Below, piece by piece: positions 9,476-20,029 of a stretch of DNA of 64,000 nt. This DNA comes from Medicago truncatula. Lineage: Eukaryota > Streptophyta > Magnoliopsida > Fabales > Fabaceae. The notes under the pieces were generated by a model that was given only the letters and a program-made list of their open reading frames with translations, was not told where the DNA came from and made no database searches. The stretch covers positions 8,207,501 to 8,271,500 of the forward strand of contig NC_053042.1 of assembly GCF_003473485.1 (NCBI RefSeq), written 5' to 3'. Position 1 is the stretch's first letter. Each line of letters starts with the position of its first letter. The translations under genes and the position numbers were made by a program.

Positions 9476-12440
9476 CAAACTCCCTAAATTCTAATCCTCT
9501 TGAAATCCATATCCGAAAAATTGAAATTTATGACCTGATCAATTGATAAGGATTTTCTATTATTTCAAAACTTTGCAGAAGCGTAAGTCTTATGATCTAA
9601 ATATTAATGAATAAAAATTTATTTATAGAGGTAAAATGTTATCTGCTATACATTATAGCCAAAACACTCTCACTGTTTACTGATTTGATTCCACTGTATA
9701 ATTACTGCAATGAAATTATGTGTCTCTCAAATTCATTCTTCTACACCAATTTAGGCATTTGAACACATGGCTTATCAAATGGACGGTCACCTGATTTAGT
9801 CTTCAACTCGATGAAACCTTTCTTCCCGATTCTTTCCATAAATAGAATCGCAAGTTGCTCGATTCATCTTAGGTTGTCTTGTCTTATACGGAGATGAATG
9901 TGTTAGATGATGTGCCTCCAAGTGATGATCTAGAGTTAGTTTGCTTTCTTTCATTCTCTAGTACCTAAAAATATCATTTTTATGGATTAAATTGTGAAAG
10001 ATGGTAAAATAATGGTGAGGTGTACCAACATCCAAAGTTGGTACAATATATATATTTTTTTTTAAAGTGAACTTAATTACATATACAATCATTTATTTGT
10101 TTACGCTCAAACCATTACCCGGATTTATTACATAGAATGAGCCACAAACATGTGTTGATATAAAGTGATGTGGAACCAACAATAGATCCAACCAAGTGCT
10201 AATGGATTTATACTTCTTAAATATGTGGCAAGAATTGATGAAGAAACTCTTCGTACATATAACTCCATAACCCAAATAAAAGTGATTTGTATAATTGTAA
10301 ATTTTGAGATATCAAATTCAATTCGTATCGATAAAAAAAAATACACGGGATGAAACAAGGCTGACCCAAGGTCCTAGCAAACCAAGTTAAGATTTTAAGG
10401 TTCAAAATTTTGGGTAAAAAAAAAAGCTTTTTTAATTGTTTTAACACGAAATATTGCACATGTTAAACAAATCTCATTTAAATTTATAAGTGTGCGTGAC
10501 AAATTAGTTATAGACACAGTTAGTCAAATTAAGATAATAATCTTATATTATTTTTGACGTAAGTTTAAATCTTGAACTAAACAAAACAAGATTTTATCTT
10601 TATAAACCTTGTGTTATCTCATTATAGAATTTGCTTTAAGCTTCCAAATATGTTGGACCGATCTACCGTAGCAAGTTTATAGTTTTTCTTACGATTGGGA
10701 GAGTTTTTGTCAATGTAATATATCCACTTTAACTAGACTACAACAATTAAATGTGGTAAAGAAAGAACAATATATACACGAATGAGACAGTGTGATATTA
10801 GTGCCAACCAAGAAAAGACAAGGCATCAAATATTGTTGTGCCAATTTTAAAAGCAATAACATTTTACTCAAAACGATACTTTCCGTTGAAGAACAATTAT
10901 CATGATGTATTTATTAAATTGGAAAAGCAAGCCATCAAGAATTATAATAACAACAGGTCTTGTACAATAAGTTTTGCACTAGCAATCATTGAATCAGTAA
11001 TTGGGTCTAGCTTGTTCTCCCATTGTGTCAAGGAAAAATTCTTTTCATTAAGAGAGTCTTTAGAGTTTTGTTTCCCTCAACAAGATTTATTAGCCTATAT
11101 AGGGTCAGGGCTGGCCTAAAGGTAAAGGCGACCCCAAACCCTCACTTTAGGCCTTGAATATTGGACTTAGAATAAATGCCTCGCAATAAACAAATTTATA
11201 TACAAATGAATAAACACTACACAAAAAATGAATTATATAACTTTGTCATGAAGCAAAGACGGTAGACGCGAAACTTTATGATGCTTACAACATGAGTTCA
11301 ACACTTCTCCATACAACTTTACAATTCACATTATTTTTCGTCGAAAGTGACTTACAGCACTTCCACCCTACCATAATGTTATAAAAATTACATAATGTAA
11401 CTTTTAAAAACTATGCTAATCATGATTCTCACACACTTAACGTCATACCAAAAATTTAAGTAGTAGTACTAGTAGTAGAAGAAAATATATTATCATATAT
11501 GTTGAGCCATTACGAAGGAACGTGAATAAGTTATTAGGATTTAACGTTGTCTTGTGTGTCACCGCCAATAGTTATGAATATCACGCTATTTGGCGGCAAG
11601 TGTAGCAGTGTGCCATGCCATACCCTGCCCTATATCACAGTTTCAACGTGACCAAACTAGACAAAAAGTAGTACACACGAGATTTGTTTTCTTAAAAGAT
11701 GTTTCTTTCACCTTCTTGTTGGAGATAAAAATTATGCAAGCAATAGAGGATGACTGATTCACACAGCATGAAGTAGAATTATACTATATTATTAGTTAAA
11801 ATAAAACAGTGATGATGGTTTTAAGCAGGATAACATAAACATACAAATTTGTTTCCAAAAATATAAGCATACAAATTAGAGGTACGTTTTGTACTACGTC
11901 ACGTTAAGAAAAATGAAGTTCTATACCAACCCAATTTTAATAACACACTAAAAAATGGATCATGGAGTCGGTTGACTCGCAATAAAAATTGAGACTAAAT
12001 TGGGAAAGCTTTTAAGGGAGACAATTAATTTGAAATATGCAACACTCAAATAAAGAAAAAAAAGGCAATTATATAATCTTTTGACTAAATTAATTTTGAA
12101 TTTAAAACATTCAAAACTTAAATAAAGAAAATAAATTAGTAATATATTCTTTTGACCGAATTAATGTTGGATTTTTTTTTTTTTTTGAAACATTTATTTT
12201 GGATTTAATTGATGTGTATTATTAGTTTTAATACATTATCCATATAGCTAGTCGATAAATATATTATCCACATACATCTAGTTATATACTATTTATACAC
12301 TTTTATATATTAAATTTTAAAATATCTCCATCATAAGGTTTATTTAATGCATATGTAATTCTATTTTTACTTTGGCGTAGATACAAATGTGATTCATAAT
12401 TTTTTAAAATTATATATCGATCATATTGGTTAGATCATTT
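9476..12440. other. intergenic, AT-rich, no supported gene
   Basis: The longest open frame (10838-11119, 93 codons) shows no motif or codon bias I can support. 11560-11640 (ccgccaatagttatgaatat..cgctatttggcgg) holds a short imperfect palindrome. The rest is low-complexity AT-rich DNA. Confidence 0.5.
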
Positions 12441-12448
12441 GATCATAC

Positions 12449-12655
12449 TAGACTTTAATTTGTGCTCGTGAGTTTAACTCAGTTGGTATAGACAATGCAT
12501 AATATATGTAAGATTTGGGATTTCAACCTCAACACCACAAAATAAATATTAGACTTTAATCGTCCTTGTGCGCTTAACTTAATTGGTAGAGACAATCCAT
12601 AATATATGCAAGATTTTGAGTTCAAATTTCTAGAAAAAAAAAAAAAAAACTTTAA
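12449..12655 (+). repeat. two SINE-like units in tandem, separated by repeats of one target site
   Basis: Unit C (12460-12549) and unit D (12561-12648) both read g-gctcgtgagtttaactcagttggta or a diverged form, then gacaat-cataatatatg-aag. Unit D ends in a long A tract. The 11-mer tagactttaat precedes unit C (12449-12459) and lies between the units (12550-12560). A shorter copy (actttaatcct) follows the A tail. This is the pattern of two insertions at one site. Confidence 0.6.
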
Positions 12656-13010
12656 TCCTAACTACTTTAAAAAATTATACAGTAAATATGATTTACCTTG
12701 ATTTGCTCAAGGTGTAATGGTGACTAAAGTGAGTCGAAAGATAATCTCAAAGTGAAACTCCCTTGTTTTGCAAGTAAAGAAAGAAGAAGATAAGAATGAT
12801 GCAGTAAGCAATTCCCTGAGATTTCAGACAACCGAGAAAAAGGAGGGGCCCACATTCACATTTTTATAAGCTATTGCGTACTCTACCATTTAATATTAAA
12901 ATCCTAAACATTCCCAACACAAATCCAATAAATCCACATCTAGATAGAGTGTTTTTCTTCTCTATTTCAAGTTACCTGTTCCTTTTTTTTTTTGTTCAAT
13001 ATCAATATAT

Positions 13011-13349
13011 ATGGGTGTTTGTGATGTAGTAGCGAGTAACCTTACAATAATCTATGTGGCAGTTACATCATTTGTTAAGGCTTATGAAGTTTTATATGGA
13101 CGAAGATTTAGTGGTGTGTTTGTTGTGACTGTGTCTACAACGTTGGTGGCTTTGATTTTGGTGGCAACTTTAATGTGGGATTTGTCTCGGAAGATTAGTA
13201 AGTGTGTTTTTGTCGACCAACATCCTCGTACTTCCCAACACAATACCATGTCTTATTGTAAAGGTGGAATCTGTTGGCACGGCGTGGCGGATCGCTCGCC
13301 GGCATCACAACTTCACTTCAAACTTCCTCTTCACCTTCCTCATATCTAG
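13011..13349 (+). CDS. small single-pass membrane protein with conserved-looking GGICWHGVA tail
   Basis: This 112-aa frame starts at the first ATG after a TATA-like tttttataag (12861-12870) and a ~140-bp leader. Residues 33-56 form one clear transmembrane helix (VFVVTVSTTLVALILVATLM). The C-terminal ~35 residues are basic and polar, with CKGGICWHGVADRSPASQ followed by alternating hydrophobic and Pro residues (FKLPLHLPHI). I recall small plant proteins ending in a very similar 'ICWHGVA-RSPASQ' block, but I cannot name the gene. The tail probably lies outside the bilayer and may be the functional part. Confidence 0.55.
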   Translation: MGVCDVVASNLTIIYVAVTSFVKAYEVLYGRRFSGVFVVTVSTTLVALILVATLMWDLSRKISKCVFVDQHPRTSQHNTMSYCKGGICWHGVADRSPASQLHFKLPLHLPHI

Positions 13350-14439
13350 AAACATCTACTTCATGTGTTGAGTTCAAGTGTGAGTATTAGTCCATGAATG
13401 AACTAAATATTTGATATACGAGAGATGTTTTGGATAGATATATGATCGACGTCTCTGTCTCTTGTGGTCATGTTTTAGTTTGTTGTTGCTCTCCACGCTC
13501 TCTTGACTTCCAAATATTTTCTTCTCTTTCTATTAGTTAGCTTATAGTTAGATATATTACAATATTATAATTTGTATACTTTGTAATTAATTTGTAAATC
13601 TTGGTTTAGGATGATTTATATGGATAATTGATTTGTTCTTAAGGTTTCATAATGAAACAACATGTATATATCAGTTTCGGTTTGCTTGCTGGAATTTCCA
13701 GGTTAAATTGCTGGATATAAGAGAGGAGATGATGTTTCTACTTCAAGTGTAACTTTTTCTGAACCTTCCACTACAAGTCTAGATTTTTTTTTATAAGCCA
13801 ATGATTGCAATTGTTTGTTGGTTTGGTACATTGATGTATTAACTTTTGATAATGTTGTGCATCTTTCTTCTTTATCAACTTTTGTCAATATTGTGAATCA
13901 ACATTTTGCTTTAATATTTATCAATGTTATTATATTTTGATATATTGTTCCCTTCATTTGAATTAATGAATGTGGATGATAATGAGTTATGAGTATAACT
14001 TCCGATACATTATTTGGTACGGTCTAAATGAAGATTAGGAGAACACGAGGGAAGAGGGAATGATATATATTAATGAAGGGAGGGACCAATTTGGATCAGA
14101 ATGAATACATTTTGATAAATGAAAGAGAAATAAAGTGACTAGTGATGGGCTAATTCGATTCAATAAAAGGGTGGGCGACTAATTTAACCTTTTTTCAGTC
14201 TAATAAAATTCTTAGAAATAATGAATATTAAAACTAATTTGGTCCAACAAGGTATTTCATCTAGTTTTTCAGTCCTTTAATCGGATGCATGACATATGGC
14301 AAATAGAAATCAACTGTTTTAGATTAAAAATCTTAAAATAAATTATTTAATAAAAAAATAAAGAAATGTTTCAAAAGACGCGATTCTTCAAACTTCAATC
14401 TCTCACAAACAAAATCTAGTTTCTTCCGAAGAAGTTAAA
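13350..14439. other. 3' flank and intergenic DNA, no further gene
   Basis: Likely 3'UTR of the small membrane protein gene, followed by AT-rich sequence. The minus-strand frame at 13703-13888 has no supporting motif. Confidence 0.45.
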
Positions 14440-15005
14440 ATGTAATATATAAACTAAACTTCTTAGTCAATGGTGCACAAGAAGTGTCAAGAAAGACCAA
14501 GACAAAGAAGTAACAGTAACATCAGATGTTTAAAAATTGTTTAACTAACAAAAGATGCAAAATACAATCTCTCAAAAGGAACACAAAAATAAATTAAGTA
14601 ATAACTTCAAACACAATAGAGGGTCAAACCACCACATATGATAGGTAGAAGCAAAAGTTAGATGATTTTCCTTCGATCACCAGAAAAATTGTAACTTAAT
14701 TTCTCGATAAGATGACATAGAGAATCTCTCTTTTGTTTAAAAATTCTTGAATTTCTTTCAAGTCAAATGATCCGAACGCTAGAAAGGTAAATCAAATGAA
14801 GAACATTATGAACATTCTTTGAGAAGCCATAACCAAATTCAAATAAATGATTCGAGATTTGAGCTGGGTGAATCATAGATAACCTAAGAAGTTATAAATA
14901 TCAAACCAAATTTTGCAAAAGAAATCGCAAGATAAAAAAAGATGGTTGATATCCTCCTCATTACCACAATCGCCCACACTTTGGTTGCACCAACAAAATC
15001 TAGTT
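14440..15005 (-). pseudogene. LINE reverse-transcriptase 3' (zf-RVT) remnant
   Basis: On the minus strand from 15000 the frame reads CNQSVGDCGNEEDINHLFLS, then CDFFCKIWFDIYNFLGY. The C-x(3-6)-C-x-x-(E)ED-x-x-HLFL-C order is the zf-RVT zinc-binding domain at the end of plant L1-type LINE ORF2. Downstream pieces, in shifted frames, still resemble the usual W-x-x-(R)N-x-x-IF-x-N tail. Several stops and frameshifts make it inactive. Confidence 0.75.
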
Positions 15006-15492
15006 GACACGTATTGTTTGAACTTTTACTTACATGATGTGATTTGGGTTTAATAATTCTATAATTAATATTTGCTGTATAAATGAAAAAAGGAAAGACG
15101 AAAGCATAGAAAATGGTGAGTAGAGCTTTGCATGTGTTATTTGTTTTGCTGGGGGAAAATGGTGGTGTTTAACCACGCTAGGTTATAAAACGAGAGAAAG
15201 TTGGTGAAGGTGCACTACTACTTTTGGGTACGTTTACAAAAAAATAATATTAGTACCAATTAAAAGAAAAAAACGACACTGCAACACATGAATAATGTCT
15301 TTTGATGGACGTTTCGAATGCTTTTTTGCGTCCCAATGTAATATAAACGTGAATTTGTAGAAGCCACAAATAATAGAGTTGGTCAAATGTGCGGCACCAA
15401 CGTAGTTTCTTAGTTTTTCAAACAAACATGGAGATGAATTTAAACTCTACCAATCAATTTAATCCATTATATTTTACAATAGCAAACACTAA

Positions 15493-15875
15493 GGCTTTGT
15501 TTGAGAGTTTGGAAGGGAAGGGAAGGGAGGGGAGGGCTTTGGGGGTTGAAAATATATAGAAAAATGGACAAAAAAATTCACATTTTTTGAAAGAACAATT
15601 TTTTAGAGAATGATAAACTAATACATATACTTTTAATTTTAAGAATATTATAACAACATAGATTGAATTTGAAAAATTGATATAAACCCTCCATAACCCC
15701 CCCAAAACTCTCCCCCAATACAATTTTTAAGTTCCCCCAAATGAGGGGGATTTTTTATTATAAGTAAAAAATTAACCTCCAAAAGCCCTCTCCTTCCAAT
15801 GTTTTCTATTTCTTTCACTTGCTCCTTTCTTTCTTTCAAAACCCTCCCCTCCCCTCCAAACTCCCAAACAAAGCC
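15493..15875. mobile_element. Tourist-like (PIF/Harbinger) MITE, 383 bp
   Basis: The left end ggctttgtttgagagtttgg and the right end, reverse complemented, ggctttgtttgggagtttgg are inverted repeats. Both continue into ggaaggg/ggagggg purine tracts. A taa trinucleotide flanks each side (15490-15492, 15876-15878), the typical 3-bp target duplication. No coding capacity. Confidence 0.8.
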
Positions 15876-15878
15876 TAA

Positions 15879-16966
15879 ATTAATGAAATTTATATAATAT
15901 AGAAACTATTTATTATACTTGCATAGTTTAGGCATCAAATTGGAGAAAATATTAGTCATCGTGAATTGTCATGACATTGTCCACAAAGATATCCAACTAT
16001 AGTTATGGATAATAGTTTTTTTTTTTTGGTAGTGATGGATAATAGTTTGTTAGGTTAGTGTGTGTTAGTCTTAACACGGGTATAAATATTGTGCATGTGT
16101 GTTTAATTTGTAAAAGTGTAATCATATATCATAGCCATCAATAATACAAAGTTTGTTCGTGTCATCATCAAATAAGTTGCAACCAAAATTGATATTTTAA
16201 AGATTAAAGTGATATTTACTCTATCGTTCATATTAAGTGATAAATGCGATCTATGAGTTGTCAACGTAATGGTAAAAGCTTAAACCTCAAGAAAAACAAA
16301 GTGTAAACTTTATATCTAAATAGTAAAAGACAACTTCCTCTTATTTAGTTATGGAACCAGTAGTGCACAAATATGGGAAATTGGAGGGTAATAATTCATT
16401 GGACATGAAACAACAAACAACAACAACAACCAATCATTGGATATGAAACCAAACACGCATAATTAAGATCATGAATTGTTCAGAACAACTTGTCTCAAGT
16501 TAGGTTGTATTTTATATAAGCAGAACAGTTTTGAACAAAAATCTTTCTCTTTACAGGTTATTGCTTTGATAATGAAAACTCACTAAAATCAACTAAAATT
16601 GTGGCCATGGACTCAAGTACCACTGATGAGTGATAAACATGATACTATGCCTATAATTTCTTTGACATCAAAGTGAAATTACAACTACATATGACAAGCT
16701 TTATGTGCCTGTACTGATGACTTTCTATGAAACTGCATGAAAAGAAAAACAGAAATAGAGCCTAAATTTTCCCCCTTTGCCAATAAACATCATGAATCGT
16801 ATAACATCCATCACCCTCCACCTTTTTATTGGTTCTGATGCTTCTTTTAATAAGGGATTTCGATGAATTGACCTACTCTTCAGGACCATTTTAGGTAATA
16901 ATATAAACTTCAATTGGTAGGCTATATCTATGAACAGATCAGAAGAGACAAAAACATATATTAGAG
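15879..16966. other. intergenic DNA and likely 3'UTR of the TFIIS-domain gene
   Basis: No gene is seen. The part nearest 16966 is expected to hold the 3'UTR of the minus-strand gene that stops there. 16407-16432 is a short CAA-rich tract. Confidence 0.4.
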
Positions 16967-19900
16967 CTACTTCCACGGAGGTTGTTGCTGATGTTTGTAG
17001 CCAAATGGATATGTTTCCCACCCGCTACCATCTGGTTCTTTTCTTTTGCCACCAACCCCTGAACTTGAGGATTGTTGAAGGGTCCTATCTTCCATAGCTC
17101 TGCTTTGACCAGGAAAGAAAAACGGCCGTGCAGTCAATGCATCTCTATTCCCGCCATCAATCATGAAACCCGAGTTAAGATCAAAGTTGGGACGGGAAGG
17201 TCCAACACCGTTTAAACCAAGTTGTGGACCGGCCATGCTCATAATATATGGGGGCTGAGCGTAAGATGATAGGACATTTGAGGAAGATCCCCCAACTTGA
17301 GGTACCACCGGAGCTCCTCTTGAGTCCACCATGTAAGGAATTGTACCACCTGATCCATACACGGCTGGTGAAAAAGACAAAGGGGGCATTGATGTCAGTC
17401 CATTATATCCCAAAAAAGTTGAATGATTATAGGATACCGCAGGGCCCATCCCTGAAACGCCACCAGATCCTGGCATCATTGTAAGATCTATTGCAGGCTC
17501 AACAGCCTTGCCATTTGGCAAAGACCAAATTTGAGGAACAGGCTCTTTTCTACCGACTTCCACCTTGGCACCCAAAATAGATATTGCAGGAGCATCTGAT
17601 TTGGAAAGTCCATATACTTCAATACTCGAAGAAGATTTGGTAGGCCCTTGGTCCAGTAAATCAGTTTGAAAGTACGGTCTATCATTCAAATCAATGTTTC
17701 GAACTGACGGCTGCATTGACGACGATGATGATGCAGGTGATGGGCTCCAATAGCCATTTCTTCCAAAGAAGAGCTGCCCCTCCATCCTCTGATCTGAAGG
17801 TTGGGTATCACCATCATCACCAATACTATTCAAATCTAATTCAAACCTCTTTGATCTTTTAGGGCTATGTTCCACTGATGATTGCCCAGAAGGCAAGCCT
17901 GAAGATTCACCAATTTGTTTTACCAGTTCATCTTCACCCCCAGCCACATTCAGATCAAAGTCAAGAAAATCTTGCCTTTGTTTGGAAATATCAGAGTTCC
18001 CACCAGCAGAAACATTCTTCTGATTATCAGCATTTTTACGAGGTGATGCAGGACGAAAGGCACTGGTGGCAGCCGACCCTTTCCATCCAAGTGTTCCTTC
18101 AAACTGTAGAGGGGCTGTTGGCAATCCTGAAGTCTGTGCAGGTTTTGAAGCAGAGACAACAGGTATCGGTGTTGTAGATATGGTATTTGCAGAAACATTC
18201 ATATCATCAGAACCATATTCTTCATTAAGATCAAAGGTGCAAAGGCTTTTCTCTGAATTACCTCCTGGATCTTGAGCTGCTTCAGTCAACTGCGAAGACT
18301 CCAAGTCAGGGATGCATTCTGGCTCAGCTACAACATCATCTGAAACACTCATATGCCTCTCCTCAGGACATGCTTCAGCGGAGTTGCTTTGTCTGGATGA
18401 CACCTCGGGTAGGGCACATGCAAGGTCATCATTTTTGCCAACAGATTCCGGGCTGCCAGCTTGCCTTGTTCCACCTTCTGAGCTTTTCTCTGAAGAAGAG
18501 TTATTGATTTCTCTCTCAACTTCCTCAGCAACTTGTCGAGCGACTTGTAAAGCATCAACCATGCCATAGTCAAGTTCAATTTCAGAATTCTTGTTCACAA
18601 TGTTAGCGCTTCTGGAAACTTTGCTCTGTTTGAAGGAATCAGAACTATTTGAGGTATCATCATCTTGATCAGAAACTTGAGTAACTTCCTCAGCAACTTG
18701 TCGAGCAACATCTAAAGCATCAACAATACCATAATCGAGTTCCATGTCAGAACTCTTGTCAATAATGTTGGGGCTTGTCGGATCTTTTCTTTGTTTAAAA
18801 GAATCAGAGCCATTTGAGGTATCGTCGACGTGATTAGAAACTTGGCTATTGCCTTCTTCCTCCATTGAAGCTTTAGATAGTTGTGGATTGCTAGAATCTG
18901 TGGCTCTGGCACCATCCACCACACTCATTTTATCAGAGGCAGGTGTTTTCATGCTACCAGAAACTATTACTTTATCACAAATACCAACTTCACTGCTTTT
19001 GACATCATGTTCCAAAGAAGATTCAGGCACTATTGGTGCAGGCACAGGCTTAACTTGTGCTTCACTAGCACCAACAGAAACAGATTCAGGCTTAGGATTT
19101 ATTGGTGCTCCTAATTTCTCTGGAGGGCCATTATCATTTAGTTCCTGCTCCTCCTTCATTGATAAGTCATTCAACTGTAAATCATCAGGTTGATCTTTGA
19201 AACTTCCTTGTTTCGGTACAGGTAAGTTGCAGATCCCAGACGATGTCAATTCACTTTCACTTGCGGAAGCACTTTCTTGAACAGAAGTCAAAACAGTAGT
19301 AAGATGGTTTGATCTCTCTTTGAGCTCTTCACAATTCAAACTTGCAGAGGACTGATGTGCATTGTCAGAACTCTCTTTCTTAACATTAGCAGCCTTATCT
19401 GGTATCTGAGTATCTGAGCTTCTCAGTACAGACTTCTCACCCCCTTCAAGTCGCAACACATGAACATTGTCATTACTAGCCCCGCTCACTGAAGACAACT
19501 GGCCTTCCTCCTTGAGATTCTTATCAATCATATGGTTTCTTTGACCAGTATCCATATCATGAGACTTAGCATCTCCATTTCCAACTTCTTTCCACTTGTC
19601 AAATAGTGCTCTTGCTCTATCTTGAACCTTGGAGCTGTGATGACCAAGAAGGTTACTTACAGTGGCCCACATTCCTGATGAAATTAGCTTCTCACTGTCT
19701 TGATATAGCTTTTCAACTGCTCGTAACATTGCAGTAATTGACTCTTCCATGACACTATCATTTGTACCACCACCCAATTTTTGAGCATCATTTAACCATC
19801 TATCGATGAACCACGGTCCATCTAATTGAATAAAAAGGTCAAGGCAATCTTTATTCTCTGTAGCAGCAATAGTGCTTGCAACAGCAGCCCATTGTCTTAT

Positions 19901-20029
19901 TGCATCACCAGTGTTCTTCACAATACTGTCTTGCTCCTTCTTCATCACAGAGACCAACTCCTGCACTCGAGAAGGGGTTGTGAGCCCATCTTTCATCTCG
20001 GTCAAAGTAAAGAAGTCTTCAAGAGTCAT
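16967..20029 (-). CDS. TFIIS N-terminal (LW) domain protein with multiple DLN motifs
   Basis: A single coding exon gives 1020 aa starting MTLEDFFTLTEMKDGLTTPS. Residues ~60-148 form the TFIIS N-terminal helical bundle (LFIQLDGPWFIDRWL... ending VQDRARALFDKWKE), a module that docks to partners of the transcription elongation machinery. The remainder is long, Ser-rich and probably disordered. It carries five DLN-type motifs (FDLN at 599, 691 and 949; DLN at 732 and 780) resembling EAR repression motifs. Two tandem ~50-aa copies each end in ELDYG-VDAL-VARQVAEEV. The C-terminus is KRKEPDGSGWETY. The protein resembles the plant family of TFIIS-domain proteins such as Arabidopsis At4g24200, and is related to SUO-type proteins but lacks their BAH domain. 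It is likely a nuclear transcription or chromatin cofactor; that role is inference. Confidence 0.85.
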   Translation of the reverse strand: MTLEDFFTLTEMKDGLTTPSRVQELVSVMKKEQDSIVKNTGDAIRQWAAVASTIAATENKDCLDLFIQLDGPWFIDRWLNDAQKLGGGTNDSVMEESITAMLRAVEKLYQDSEKLISSGMWATVSNLLGHHSSKVQDRARALFDKWKEVGNGDAKSHDMDTGQRNHMIDKNLKEEGQLSSVSGASNDNVHVLRLEGGEKSVLRSSDTQIPDKAANVKKESSDNAHQSSASLNCEELKERSNHLTTVLTSVQESASASESELTSSGICNLPVPKQGSFKDQPDDLQLNDLSMKEEQELNDNGPPEKLGAPINPKPESVSVGASEAQVKPVPAPIVPESSLEHDVKSSEVGICDKVIVSGSMKTPASDKMSVVDGARATDSSNPQLSKASMEEEGNSQVSNHVDDTSNGSDSFKQRKDPTSPNIIDKSSDMELDYGIVDALDVARQVAEEVTQVSDQDDDTSNSSDSFKQSKVSRSANIVNKNSEIELDYGMVDALQVARQVAEEVEREINNSSSEKSSEGGTRQAGSPESVGKNDDLACALPEVSSRQSNSAEACPEERHMSVSDDVVAEPECIPDLESSQLTEAAQDPGGNSEKSLCTFDLNEEYGSDDMNVSANTISTTPIPVVSASKPAQTSGLPTAPLQFEGTLGWKGSAATSAFRPASPRKNADNQKNVSAGGNSDISKQRQDFLDFDLNVAGGEDELVKQIGESSGLPSGQSSVEHSPKRSKRFELDLNSIGDDGDTQPSDQRMEGQLFFGRNGYWSPSPASSSSSMQPSVRNIDLNDRPYFQTDLLDQGPTKSSSSIEVYGLSKSDAPAISILGAKVEVGRKEPVPQIWSLPNGKAVEPAIDLTMMPGSGGVSGMGPAVSYNHSTFLGYNGLTSMPPLSFSPAVYGSGGTIPYMVDSRGAPVVPQVGGSSSNVLSSYAQPPYIMSMAGPQLGLNGVGPSRPNFDLNSGFMIDGGNRDALTARPFFFPGQSRAMEDRTLQQSSSSGVGGKRKEPDGSGWETYPFGYKHQQQPPWK

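Noticed and set aside
10838-11119. 93-codon plus-strand frame
   Set aside because: No motif, no codon bias and an unsupported context; likely chance.
17248-19193. Several open frames opposite the TFIIS-domain gene
   Set aside because: They are shadows of the long minus-strand coding frame.
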